This document shows, in pieces, positions 33,230 through 42,258 of a DNA stretch of 64,000 bases. The position numbers and the translations under genes are program-made. How positions within the stretch are numbered: the first letter of the stretch is position 1; each line of letters starts with the position of its first letter. The notes under the pieces are model-generated. The model was not told the DNA's origin and searched no databases. It worked only from the letters and a program-made list of their open reading frames with translations. The DNA is from WTFY01 sp965214675 (lineage in GTDB: Bacteria; Pseudomonadota; Gammaproteobacteria; UBA4575): assembly GCA_965214675.1 (NCBI GenBank), contig OZ243969.1:806001-870000 (forward strand), read 5' to 3'.

Positions 33230-35020
33230 CTACTTTTCCAGATGCAGCGCGGCTAAAAATGCTTCCTGGGGTATTTCGACCTTGCCAATCTGTTTCATGC
33301 GTTTCTTGCCTGCCTTTTGCTTTTGCAACAGCTTCTTCTTGCGCGTGACATCTCCACCATAGCACTTTGCGGTTACGTTTTTTCTCAACGCCCGCGCGGT
33401 GGTCCTGGCAATAATTTTTGAGCCAATTGCCGCCTGTATTGCAACATCGTACATCTGTCTCGGGATAATCTCTTTCATTTTTTCTGCAAGCTCCCTGCCG
33501 TAGGATTCAGCCTGGCTCCTGTGTACGATGGTAGACAATGCATCTACCCGCTCGCCGTTAATCAGGATATCCAGCTTGACCAGGGGTACCGATGCAAAAT
33601 GGGATGGCTCATAGTCGAACGATGCATAGCCACGGCTTACCGATTTCAGCTTGTCGAAAAAATCCAGTACGACTTCTCCGAGCGGTAATTCAAATACAAG
33701 AGACACCTGCTTGCCATGATAATGCAGGCTCTTTTGTGTTCCACGCCTCTCCATGCACAGGGTAATCACGTTGCCTACATACTGGTGTGGAACGAGGATA
33801 GATGCCAGGATCACTGGTTCGCGTACTTCCCGGATCCTGTTGGTCGGCGGCATTGCCGATGGATTATGGATGTAGCTGATTTCACCATCCGTAGTATGTA
33901 CTTCGTGAACTACGGTTGGCGCCGTAGTAATCAGGTCAAGTGCGTACTCACGCTCCAATCGTTCCTGAACAATTTCCATATGAAGCATGCCCAGAAAACC
34001 GCACCTGAAACCAAAACCAAGGGCATCCGATGTTTCTGGCTCATAGGTGAACGCCGAGTCATTCAGGCGAAGTTTTTCAAGCGCATTACGAAAGGGCTCA
34101 TAGTCGTTGGAATTGATGGGAAAGACTCCCGCAAAAACGTTCGGCTGAACCTCCTTGAAACCCTCCAGCGGATGGTCTGCAGCATTCGAGGCCGAGGTAA
34201 ATGTATCTCCAATTTTTGCCGCAGAAACATCCTTGATCCCGCAAACTACAAAGCCCACCTGCCCTGATCTGAGGATCTCGGTATTGGTGCGTTTCGGGGT
34301 AAATACTCCCAGCTTCTCCACCTGGTGGCGCTGCCCTGATGACATGGCCATTATTTTCTGCTTGGGCCGGACCAGCCCCTGTACCACACGCACGAGTGAG
34401 ATCACGCCCACGTAACTGTCAAACCAGGAATCGATGACCAGGGCCTTCAGCGGTGCAGATTCCGGTCCTGTCGGTGCAGGAAACCGCTGAACAATCGCTT
34501 CCAGTACCTTTTCCACACCCTGTCCTGTTTTGGCACTCACCAACAGCGGCTCCGACGCATCAATACCAATGACATCCTCAATCTCGGCAGTGACTCGCTC
34601 TGGCTCTGCTGAGGGCAGGTCAATCTTGTTGAGTACGGGGATGATTTCCAGGCCCAGCGCAACCGCAGTATGGCAATTGGCAACACTTTGGGCCTCTACA
34701 CCCTGGGAAGCATCCACGATCAGCAGGGCGCCTTCACAGGCTGCCAGGGAACGCGATACCTCATAGGAAAAATCGACATGCCCGGGAGTATCAATGAAGT
34801 TCAATTGATACTCCTGGCCATCGCTGGCACGAAACTGCAGGGATACGCTTTGTGCCTTGATCGTGATGCCACGCTCACGTTCAAGGTCCATGGTATCCAG
34901 TACCTGTTCGCTCATCTCGCGCTCAGACAGACCACCGCAATGCTGGATAAAGCGGTCAGCCAGCGTCGATTTCCCGTGATCAATATGCGCGATAATGGAA
35001 AAGTTACGAATATGCTCCAT
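33230..35020 (-). CDS. lepA: Translation elongation factor 4
   Basis: 596 residues, the full length of LepA. GTPase motifs are AHIDHGKSTLADR, DTPGHVDFSYEV and NKIDLPSA, and the LepA-specific C-terminal domain ends in RKKKLLQKQKAGKKRMKQIG. It is a ribosome-associated GTPase. It lies 87 bases downstream of the mucD-like protease gene, a common gammaproteobacterial order. Confidence 0.98.
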   Translation of the reverse strand: MEHIRNFSIIAHIDHGKSTLADRFIQHCGGLSEREMSEQVLDTMDLERERGITIKAQSVSLQFRASDGQEYQLNFIDTPGHVDFSYEVSRSLAACEGALLIVDASQGVEAQSVANCHTAVALGLEIIPVLNKIDLPSAEPERVTAEIEDVIGIDASEPLLVSAKTGQGVEKVLEAIVQRFPAPTGPESAPLKALVIDSWFDSYVGVISLVRVVQGLVRPKQKIMAMSSGQRHQVEKLGVFTPKRTNTEILRSGQVGFVVCGIKDVSAAKIGDTFTSASNAADHPLEGFKEVQPNVFAGVFPINSNDYEPFRNALEKLRLNDSAFTYEPETSDALGFGFRCGFLGMLHMEIVQERLEREYALDLITTAPTVVHEVHTTDGEISYIHNPSAMPPTNRIREVREPVILASILVPHQYVGNVITLCMERRGTQKSLHYHGKQVSLVFELPLGEVVLDFFDKLKSVSRGYASFDYEPSHFASVPLVKLDILINGERVDALSTIVHRSQAESYGRELAEKMKEIIPRQMYDVAIQAAIGSKIIARTTARALRKNVTAKCYGGDVTRKKKLLQKQKAGKKRMKQIGKVEIPQEAFLAALHLEK

Positions 35021-35107
35021 GCGATTTACTACCGGAACTGGAAGAGCCCCTTAGCTGTTGGTCACCAGGCGCCCTGCTTTGTCCATGGCTCCTAAGGCAA
35101 CCTCCCG

Positions 35108-36544
35108 TTACTGTTTTTCAGGGATGCGCATGGCAAGAAATTCCGGGCCTTGTGCACGCTGGACGAGCAAGGAGACGTATTTTCCGGCAGGCAGGCCCTC
35201 AACGAGGCTCCTGAAATCGCTGACCGCTTCCACAGGTTCGCCATTCACCATCTGGATCACATCCCCTTTGCGAATTCCCGCAAACTTTGCAGGATCTCCT
35301 TGCACATCGAGTACGACCAGGCCACCATTATCCAGCTTCATGGTCTTGATTTCCTGCTCAGCCAAAGCGCGCAATGAGAGTCCAAGGACAACATCGGTCT
35401 GCTCTTCCTGGGCACTGGGCTCACCGGCCAGCACCTGGTCCTTTTCCGGTAACTGACCCACCTTCAGTTTGACTGTACGGGTCTTACCGCCACGCATGAC
35501 TTTGAGTTTGACCGTTTCTCCAACCTTGGTCCGGCCCACCATAACCGGTAAGGCGGCAGAGCTCTGCACCTCTTCCCCATTGTAGTCCATGATGACGTCA
35601 CCGACTTCAAGATCCGTTTCTTCCGCTGGGCTTCCTGGCAGTATTTTCGCAACAAGGGCTCCTGCCGGCTTATCCATACCGAAGGATTGGGCAAGCTCCA
35701 TGGTCACTTCCTGTATGTAAACGCCTAACCACCCCCTTGAGACAAAGCCGCTGTCTTTGAGCTGGTCCACGACATCCACGGCTACTTCAATCGGAATGGC
35801 AAAAGACAGGCCCATAAAACCACCTGAGCGGGTATAGATCTGGGAATTGATACCAATGACATTACCGTCCAGATCAAACAGGGGACTGCCCGAATTTCCC
35901 GGGTTGATGGCCACATCGGTTTGAATAAACGGAACATAACTTTCGCTTGGCAAACTACGGCCTTTCGCACTCACGATGCCCGCTGTCACCGAAGCGTCGA
36001 ACCCGAATGGCGAACCAATGGCCAGCACCCACTGCCCGACTTTCACGTCATCGGAAGTACCCAGCCTGGCAATGGGGAGATTGGTGGCATCCAGTTTCAG
36101 CAAGGCAATGTCACTGCGTGGGTCCGTGCCGATAAGCTCAGCGATAAGCATCCTTCGGTCACTCAGCTTGACAATTATCTCTTCCGCATCTTTCACCACA
36201 TGGTGGTTGGTGATCACGTAGCCGTCTTCTGAAATGATAAATCCAGATCCGAGTGAGCGCGAATTGAAGTGCTCGCCGCCACCTTCACCGGGCTCACCAA
36301 AAAACCGCTGGAAAAGGTCACCAAATGGTCCCTCTTTGGGAAATCCTGGAATCTCCATGCCAGGTGGCAAACCGCGCTGTACCACAGCGGGCTTGCTGGT
36401 ACTGATGTTCACCACAGCATCGGCCGTGTCTTCGACAAGCTCGGTAAAATCAGGCAGTCCGGAACGGCCTTGAACCTGGGTAGCCATCAAGAATAAAAGA
36501 CTCAATCCGACTAGATAACTTACAACAGAATTCCCTACTTTCAT
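35108..36544 (-). CDS. mucD: DegP/MucD-family periplasmic serine protease
   Basis: 478 residues with an N-terminal signal peptide, a trypsin-like domain with the triad His (VITNHHVVKDA), Asp (SDIALLKLD) and Ser (INPGNSGSPLFDL), and two PDZ domains (about 270-360 and 390-470). It degrades or refolds misfolded envelope proteins. It follows rpoE-rseA-rseB, as in Pseudomonas algU-mucABCD, and is likely part of the sigma-E regulon. Confidence 0.96.
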   Translation of the reverse strand: MKVGNSVVSYLVGLSLLFLMATQVQGRSGLPDFTELVEDTADAVVNISTSKPAVVQRGLPPGMEIPGFPKEGPFGDLFQRFFGEPGEGGGEHFNSRSLGSGFIISEDGYVITNHHVVKDAEEIIVKLSDRRMLIAELIGTDPRSDIALLKLDATNLPIARLGTSDDVKVGQWVLAIGSPFGFDASVTAGIVSAKGRSLPSESYVPFIQTDVAINPGNSGSPLFDLDGNVIGINSQIYTRSGGFMGLSFAIPIEVAVDVVDQLKDSGFVSRGWLGVYIQEVTMELAQSFGMDKPAGALVAKILPGSPAEETDLEVGDVIMDYNGEEVQSSAALPVMVGRTKVGETVKLKVMRGGKTRTVKLKVGQLPEKDQVLAGEPSAQEEQTDVVLGLSLRALAEQEIKTMKLDNGGLVVLDVQGDPAKFAGIRKGDVIQMVNGEPVEAVSDFRSLVEGLPAGKYVSLLVQRAQGPEFLAMRIPEKQ

Positions 36545-36655
36545 GATCTACACTCCACGTTAATACGTACTGGCCCCTCTTGCACAACCGTTCGTTACAA
36601 GCCAGATCTTGTGGTCAAGGACAGCGTTGGATGATTGATGTCGGCTGACTGACTT

Positions 36656-37621
36656 TCAGGGGCCCGAATAAAAAACCGAATCGCCAATATGTTTCACGGT
36701 CCCCTCGGGGACCTCTCCGATGACTGTGATCTGATGCCGGTTCAGGTCACGCGCATAAGCACTGATCACACCCTTGTTGTGTGCGCCTTCGTAAACATGC
36801 TTCGGGTCCTCTACCTTGCTGATGAACACGGAAACTGATGCCAGACCATCCGAAAGGACAATGTGCTGAACCGGGCTCTTGCTCGTGCTCATCAAACGCC
36901 GGTTTACGCTGCTCAGGGAAAACCCTGGAGGCAAGTTCCTTATCTTCCATGCGTGATCCGGTTGCAGGTCCCCGTCCGGGTCAAGCCCTGCAATCTTCCA
37001 TGTATAGCCTTCCAGCGACGCGGTTTGCCTGAGCATCGAATCCGGCACGGATTCAAGCATACTGAAGCTGGTGAACATCATGCTTTCGATGGTGTCACTA
37101 TCTGCGTTGAAAGTCCTTGATTTGAGCAGCATGCCTGATTCCGTATTGATGCACAGTTCATGTCCGTAACGATAGGCATCCACAGGGTCAAAACGCACGG
37201 TCTCACACGTAATCCCGGCAATACGGGCAGAGCCCGCTTTCTTCAGCTTGTAGCGAAACACCAGGTCGTCCAGATTTTTTGGCAAAAAGGAGGGCAGACC
37301 ATACCCTGCGCGGGCCGGCTCAATCACAACCAGCTTGTCTTCTGGCCAAATACAGGTCAGCAAATCCCGGTCCCTGATCACTTCGCGTGCATCGCCTGTC
37401 AGGGAAACCAGCTTTTCACGTACCCCATAGTCCGAGTAACCATGCACAATTTTCAGGGTTTCCACCTTGCCATCATGCATGAATACAAACGTACCCTGGT
37501 AATTGCCTGTCTCCAGGGTGTTGTTCATCTGGTTGAGCAACTGCCAGGTCTTGTCATCTGCCAGCACGGCGGAGACATTGCTGGCTATCAAAGCCACTAA
37601 CAGCAATCGAATCAGTGCCAT
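36656..37621 (-). CDS. rseB: Sigma-E regulatory protein RseB/MucB
   Basis: 321 residues with a signal peptide. It has the MucB/RseB domain, with GNYQGTFVFMHDGKVETLKI and a C-terminal portion including PPGFSLSSVNRR and VSVFISKVEDP. In the periplasm RseB shields RseA from proteolysis and senses lipoproteins or lipopolysaccharide. It starts 3 bases after rseA ends. Confidence 0.95.
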   Translation of the reverse strand: MALIRLLLVALIASNVSAVLADDKTWQLLNQMNNTLETGNYQGTFVFMHDGKVETLKIVHGYSDYGVREKLVSLTGDAREVIRDRDLLTCIWPEDKLVVIEPARAGYGLPSFLPKNLDDLVFRYKLKKAGSARIAGITCETVRFDPVDAYRYGHELCINTESGMLLKSRTFNADSDTIESMMFTSFSMLESVPDSMLRQTASLEGYTWKIAGLDPDGDLQPDHAWKIRNLPPGFSLSSVNRRLMSTSKSPVQHIVLSDGLASVSVFISKVEDPKHVYEGAHNKGVISAYARDLNRHQITVIGEVPEGTVKHIGDSVFYSGP

Positions 37622-37624
37622 ATT

Positions 37625-38188
37625 TTATTGACTGCCATTTTCTCGGTAGGAGCGGTTATAGCTTACAATTCTCACCCGTGGCATAGACACGCCCGGGGGT
37701 GCATATTCGGAATGATTGACAATATAGCTGTTGAAATCCTCAGCAGCCTTCGGGCTTGTAGCAAAATCGTCTGCTTTGTCACCACTCGTGTTCTCTGCGA
37801 TTTTCACCGGTGCAACACTTGAAGAGGAGTCCAGTGGAATATAGTCCTGCAACACCATAAATGAAAGTGCCGCTGCCAAAGCAACGGCACTCATACTCAA
37901 CGGGATTTTAAAATTTCTCAGCCCGGCTGATGTACGCCCGGACCCCGACTCCGGATTCGGCGCCAGCTTGTGCATGACTTCCTTGCTGAAATCAGGATTC
38001 AATCGGGTCGGTAATTGCTTGCGCATAGCATAACCGATGAGGTTATAGCGCTGATAGGTCGAATGCAGTTTTGGATCCTGCTGTATTTTCTTCAGGATGC
38101 GCCGGGTTTCAAATTCGGAGATATCTTCATCCAGTATTCTGGATACAAGTTCCTGGTCCGTTTCCTTCATGGCGCGATCACTTTGCAT
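37625..38188 (-). CDS. rseA: Anti-sigma-E factor RseA/MucA
   Basis: 187 residues: an N-terminal cytoplasmic sigma-binding domain (residues about 7-75), a single transmembrane segment (IPLSMSAVALAAALSFMVLQ near 95-115) and a periplasmic tail. It sequesters RpoE at the inner membrane. The start is two bases from the rpoE stop; an alternative ATG at 38170 exists. Confidence 0.93.
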   Translation of the reverse strand: MQSDRAMKETDQELVSRILDEDISEFETRRILKKIQQDPKLHSTYQRYNLIGYAMRKQLPTRLNPDFSKEVMHKLAPNPESGSGRTSAGLRNFKIPLSMSAVALAAALSFMVLQDYIPLDSSSSVAPVKIAENTSGDKADDFATSPKAAEDFNSYIVNHSEYAPPGVSMPRVRIVSYNRSYRENGSQ

Positions 38189-38190
38189 GG

Positions 38191-38766
38191 TCAGTATAAC
38201 AGTGGTTTGAGGTATTTATCGATGGCTGCACGTGCACGGAAAATTCTCGATCTTACCGTGCCAACCGGGCACTGCATCACACTTGCAATTTCATCATAAC
38301 TCATCCCTTCAATTTCACGCAGCGTAATGGCGGTTCTCAAGTCTTCATGAAGCTCCTGTATAGCCTGCCAGACTGTACTTTCGATCTCACGGGTAAGCAA
38401 ATTTCCTTCCGGGGTATCCTGCTCTTTCATGAATGTTGCAGACTCCATATGTTCGGCATCCTCGACATCAACGGTATACGCGGGAGTCCGGCGACGTTTC
38501 GACACAATGTAGTTTTTGGCAGAATTGACTGCAATCTGGTACAGCCATGTATAAAAGGCACTGTCACCCCGAAATTTGGCCAACCCCTTGTAGGCCTTGA
38601 TAAAGGCATCCTGTGCAACATCCTGAGCTTCGTCTTCATCATGTACAAAACGGCCAACCAGATTGATCACTTTGTATTGATACTTGATAACCAGTGCATC
38701 AAATGCTGTCTTATCCCCTTTCTGAGCTCTTTTTACCAGCTCCTTATCGTGATTGTTTTCGCCCAT
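38191..38766 (-). CDS. rpoE: RNA polymerase sigma factor RpoE (AlgU)
   Basis: 191 residues of the ECF sigma family. Region 2 includes DEDEAQDVAQDAFIKAYKGL and FYTWLYQIAVNSAKNYI; region 4 includes LREIEGMSYDEIASVMQCPVGTVRSRIFRAR. It controls envelope stress. It is divergent from nadB, the classical gammaproteobacterial arrangement. Confidence 0.98.
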   Translation of the reverse strand: MGENNHDKELVKRAQKGDKTAFDALVIKYQYKVINLVGRFVHDEDEAQDVAQDAFIKAYKGLAKFRGDSAFYTWLYQIAVNSAKNYIVSKRRRTPAYTVDVEDAEHMESATFMKEQDTPEGNLLTREIESTVWQAIQELHEDLRTAITLREIEGMSYDEIASVMQCPVGTVRSRIFRARAAIDKYLKPLLY

Positions 38767-38800
38767 CTGGGCTTGGCTCCTTTATCACAGACCGTCCCTA

Positions 38801-38830
38801 GCTGACTTGCCATAGCTATATGACAGTTCC
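38801..38830 (-). promoter_or_regulatory. Candidate sigma-E-type promoter of rpoE
   Basis: GGAACT (38825-38830) and GTCAGC (38801-38806) on the minus strand are 18 bases apart, roughly 35 bases before rpoE. They resemble the GGAACTT ... TCTGA sites used for rpoE autoregulation. The -10 match is imperfect. Confidence 0.4.
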
Positions 38831-38954
38831 AATCTGAAAGAGTTCTTTTCAGTCTCCCCTGCCCCTATCTTACTGCTTGTCGGCCCAGTTTTGCTAAACT
38901 GGAACCCCTTATTGACAACGCAGCCTGTGTGAATGCAGGCGGTATCATCGACGT

Positions 38955-40634
38955 ATGCATGAATTTGATGTTTTGATCATTGGCAGCGGCGCATCTGGAT
39001 TGAGCCTTGCACTGCGTATTGATCCCGGGATGCAAGTGGCCGTGCTCTCCAAGGGCGGCCTGGATGCCGGCAGTACCGCCTGGGCACAAGGTGGAATTTC
39101 TGCAGTCATCGATGAAGAAGACTCCATCGACCAGCACATGGCAGATACCATGGATACAGGCGCAGGGCTTTGTGACGAAAGTGCTGTATACCAGGCCGTG
39201 GTGCAGGGCAAGGACATGGTTCGCTGGCTCACTGACCTCGGGATCAACTTCACGCGTGAGAAAAGTGCAGATGGAAAATCCTATTTACACCTGACACGCG
39301 AAGGGGGACATACCCAGCGAAGGGTCGTGCATGCAGCGGATGCCACCGGCCGGGCAATACAGAATTCTCTTATCCGGAACATAGCGAACAAGGAGAATAT
39401 CAGAGTATTTGAGCAGCACATCACAATCGACCTGATCACCACGCACAAGCTTTGCGATAACCTGAAACCCGGCTTTGAAAATCACTGTGTAGGCGCCTAT
39501 GTGCTGGACACTGTCAACCATCGTGTTGAGACCTTCAGGGCCCGGCATGTTGTTCTGGCAACCGGCGGGGCAAGCAAGGTGTATTTGTACACCAGCAACC
39601 CGGACGGATCATCGGGAGACGGGATTGCCATGGCTTGGCGTGCGGGCTGTCGCGTCGCCAACATGGAATTCATGCAATTTCACCCGACATGCCTGTACCA
39701 CCCCAGTGCAAAATCCTACCTGATCACGGAAAGTGTACGCGGTGAGGGAGGTAAGCTACTGCTGCCTGATGGCTCTGAATTCATGCATGAATTTGACTCG
39801 CGCGGTGTGCTGGCACCCCGCGATATCGTTGCCCGCGCAATTGACCACAAGATGAAGAGACTGGGTATTGATTGCGTGTACCTGGACATCAGCCACAAGC
39901 CCGGCAAATTCATCAAGCAGCACTTTCCAAACGTCTATGCGCGCTGCCTGAAGTCGGGTTATGACATGTGCAAGGAACCGGTACCTGTTGTACCTGCTGC
40001 ACATTACACCTGTGGCGGGGTAATGACGGACCTCCACGGTCGTACGGATGTCCGCTACCTGTATGCGATTGGTGAAACCACGCATACCGGATTACATGGT
40101 GCGAACAGAATGGCGAGCAATTCCCTGCTCGAGTGCCTGGTGTTTGCCAACGCCACAAGCCATGAAATCAACTCGGACCATTCACCAGAATCACTGGATC
40201 TGGAGATACCTGCCTGGGATGAAAGTCGTGTGACTGAGCCGGATGAAGAGGTGGTCGTGGCGCATAACTGGGACGAATTGAGAAGATTCATGTGGGACTA
40301 TGTAGGCATCGTACGGACTACAAAACGACTGCAACGAGCCAAACGACGCGTCGATTTGCTGATTTCGGAGATTGACGAGTATTACAGTAACTTTCGTGTG
40401 AACGGGGACCTGATCGAATTAAGGAACATCACGCTGGTAGCCGATATTATTATCAAAAGCGCACTTTCCCGGAAAGAAAGCCGCGGCCTGCACTACACTC
40501 TCGATTACCCCTACACGGACGACGATCTGGGACATACCGATACGATCCTGGACCCGAGAACCGAGTCCTTTGCACAGAAACCGGATGCATGGCTTCCTGA
40601 AGCCAATCCTCAAACGGCGCTCTTCAGTAGATGA
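38955..40634 (+). CDS. nadB: L-aspartate oxidase
   Basis: 559 residues. It oxidises aspartate to iminoaspartate for NAD synthesis. The FAD motif is VLIIGSGASGLSLAL at the N-terminus, then STAWAQGGISAV, GGHTQRRVVHAADATG and HYTCGGVMTDLHGRT. The 3' end overlaps the convergent orn gene by 25 bases. Full length; nothing unusual. Confidence 0.98.
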   Translation: MHEFDVLIIGSGASGLSLALRIDPGMQVAVLSKGGLDAGSTAWAQGGISAVIDEEDSIDQHMADTMDTGAGLCDESAVYQAVVQGKDMVRWLTDLGINFTREKSADGKSYLHLTREGGHTQRRVVHAADATGRAIQNSLIRNIANKENIRVFEQHITIDLITTHKLCDNLKPGFENHCVGAYVLDTVNHRVETFRARHVVLATGGASKVYLYTSNPDGSSGDGIAMAWRAGCRVANMEFMQFHPTCLYHPSAKSYLITESVRGEGGKLLLPDGSEFMHEFDSRGVLAPRDIVARAIDHKMKRLGIDCVYLDISHKPGKFIKQHFPNVYARCLKSGYDMCKEPVPVVPAAHYTCGGVMTDLHGRTDVRYLYAIGETTHTGLHGANRMASNSLLECLVFANATSHEINSDHSPESLDLEIPAWDESRVTEPDEEVVVAHNWDELRRFMWDYVGIVRTTKRLQRAKRRVDLLISEIDEYYSNFRVNGDLIELRNITLVADIIIKSALSRKESRGLHYTLDYPYTDDDLGHTDTILDPRTESFAQKPDAWLPEANPQTALFSR

Positions 40635-41152
40635 GTCCGGTAGAATCTGAGTTCCTCAATCGAGCCTCGAATATCGTCCAGCGCAAGATGCTTGGACTCT
40701 TTTTCAAAGCCTTTTTTATCGGGGTACCAGCGCTGCGCGAGCTCCTTTAGCGTACTGACATCAAGATTTCGGTAGTGAAAATAGTGCTCGAGCTCGGGCA
40801 TGAACCGGGCCAGGAATCGCCGGTCCTGGCAAATGCTGTTCCCGCACATCGGGGAATCATTGCTGGGCACATGCTGGCGAACGAAATTCAGAACCGCCTG
40901 CTCTGCCTGCGCCTCACTAATATCGCTGTTCTTCACACGCTCGGTCAATCCGGATTTTGCATGCTGCTTCGTATTCCAGCTATCCATCGCATTGAGGACA
41001 GAATCCTCCTGATGAATTGCAAGCACCGGTCCGACCGCCAATTCTTCCAGGTCCTTGTTGGTTACCACGACTGCAATTTCAATAATGCGGTCTTCGAACG
41101 GGTTGAGGCCTGTCATCTCCAGGTCGATCCAAACCAAGTTACCAGAACACAT
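40610..41152 (-). CDS. orn: Oligoribonuclease
   Basis: 180 residues from MCSGNLVWIDLEMTGLNP; the frame upstream is not needed. DEDDh exonuclease residues are present, with WIDLEMTGL as Exo I and KHLALDDIRGSIEEL at the C-terminus. It finishes RNA decay by cleaving 2-5-mers and linear pGpG. Confidence 0.97.
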   Translation of the reverse strand: MCSGNLVWIDLEMTGLNPFEDRIIEIAVVVTNKDLEELAVGPVLAIHQEDSVLNAMDSWNTKQHAKSGLTERVKNSDISEAQAEQAVLNFVRQHVPSNDSPMCGNSICQDRRFLARFMPELEHYFHYRNLDVSTLKELAQRWYPDKKGFEKESKHLALDDIRGSIEELRFYRTHLLKSAV

Positions 41153-41292
41153 AGACACCTGCTTGCTTGTATGTTTTATCGGGAACCCACGGTAAAAATT
41201 TAGCACATATCCGTGGTCGTCCCGGGAATATTTGCAGGGGGGTGGGCAAGTGGATACAAAATAGGATCAGGTCCACGCGGCAACGCGGGCTC

Positions 41293-41919
41293 CTAGTAGG
41301 TTTTGCGACTGGCAAATGCCTGTGCAATGGTGTTCTGATCCACGAACTCCAGTTCTCCACCAACGGGCACACCCTGTGCCAATCGGGTGGTTTTAATACC
41401 TTGCTTGGCGGCCATTTCTCCCAGCACATGTGCCGTCACTTCACCTTCAACCGTCGAACTGGTTGCCAAAATCAGTTCCTCGACATTCTCTTCATTGAAA
41501 CGCCGCTCCAGAATAGGCAACCCGAGTTCCTCCGGCCCAATACCATCCAGAGGGGAAAGACTTCCCATCAATACGAAATAAAGCCCCTTGTAATCCGTGC
41601 TTTTCTCGATCGTAAAGACATCACCCGGATTCTCCACCACACAGATCTTCGTGCGAGCCCGCGCAACATCAAGACAGATTGAGCAGGACTCATGTTCGGT
41701 AAAAATACGACAATTTTTGCAATGCCCGATTTCATTGATGGCGCGGTTCAAGGCATCCGCCAGAGTTTTAGCCCCTCCCCGATTGCGCTGTAACAGATGA
41801 AATGCCATGCGTTGCGCAGACTTCGGCCCAACCCCCGGAAGGCATTGCAGGGATTCGACCAATACATTCAGCAGAGAAGGAGGAGCCTGTTCGCCGTCAC
41901 TCGGAAAATTTGCTGACAT
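41293..41919 (-). CDS. recR: Recombination protein RecR
   Basis: 208 residues with the helix-hairpin-helix LPGVGPKSAQRMAFHLL, four zinc cysteines (CKNCRIF ... CSICLD) and a Toprim domain (VVENPGDVFTIEKS, then LATSSTVEGEVTA). It loads RecA at gaps with RecF and RecO. Standard dnaX-ybaB-recR order. Confidence 0.98.
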   Translation of the reverse strand: MSANFPSDGEQAPPSLLNVLVESLQCLPGVGPKSAQRMAFHLLQRNRGGAKTLADALNRAINEIGHCKNCRIFTEHESCSICLDVARARTKICVVENPGDVFTIEKSTDYKGLYFVLMGSLSPLDGIGPEELGLPILERRFNEENVEELILATSSTVEGEVTAHVLGEMAAKQGIKTTRLAQGVPVGGELEFVDQNTIAQAFASRKTY

Positions 41920-41925
41920 AGACCA

Positions 41926-42258
41926 CTAAAAAGGCAATTTCATTCCGCCTGGCAGATTCAGGCCATCCGTCAGACTGGAAAACTGGTCCTTGGTCGACTT
42001 GTCTACCTTGTTGGACGCATCATTGAGTGCAGCCGCAATCAGGTCTTCGAGCATATCTTTGTCCTCATTCAGCAAGCTCTCCTCAATATGAACCTTGCGC
42101 ACTTCGTGCTTTCCGGTCATCACGATTTTTACCAGGCCGCCACCTGACTGGCCTTCAACCTCGAGGTTTTTCAACTCCTCTTGAGCCTTTTTCATGTCTT
42201 CCTGCATTTGCTGCGCTTTTTTCATCAAGTTTCCTAAACCACCTTGCATAATCGTCAT
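41926..42258 (-). CDS. ybaB: YbaB/EbfC nucleoid-associated protein
   Basis: 110 residues with the family start GGLGNLMKKAQQMQEDMKKAQEEL (residues 6-29) and GGGLVKIVMTGKHEVRKVHI. It binds DNA and is almost always next to recR. Its ATG overlaps the dnaX stop by 4 bases. Confidence 0.96.
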   Translation of the reverse strand: MTIMQGGLGNLMKKAQQMQEDMKKAQEELKNLEVEGQSGGGLVKIVMTGKHEVRKVHIEESLLNEDKDMLEDLIAAALNDASNKVDKSTKDQFSSLTDGLNLPGGMKLPF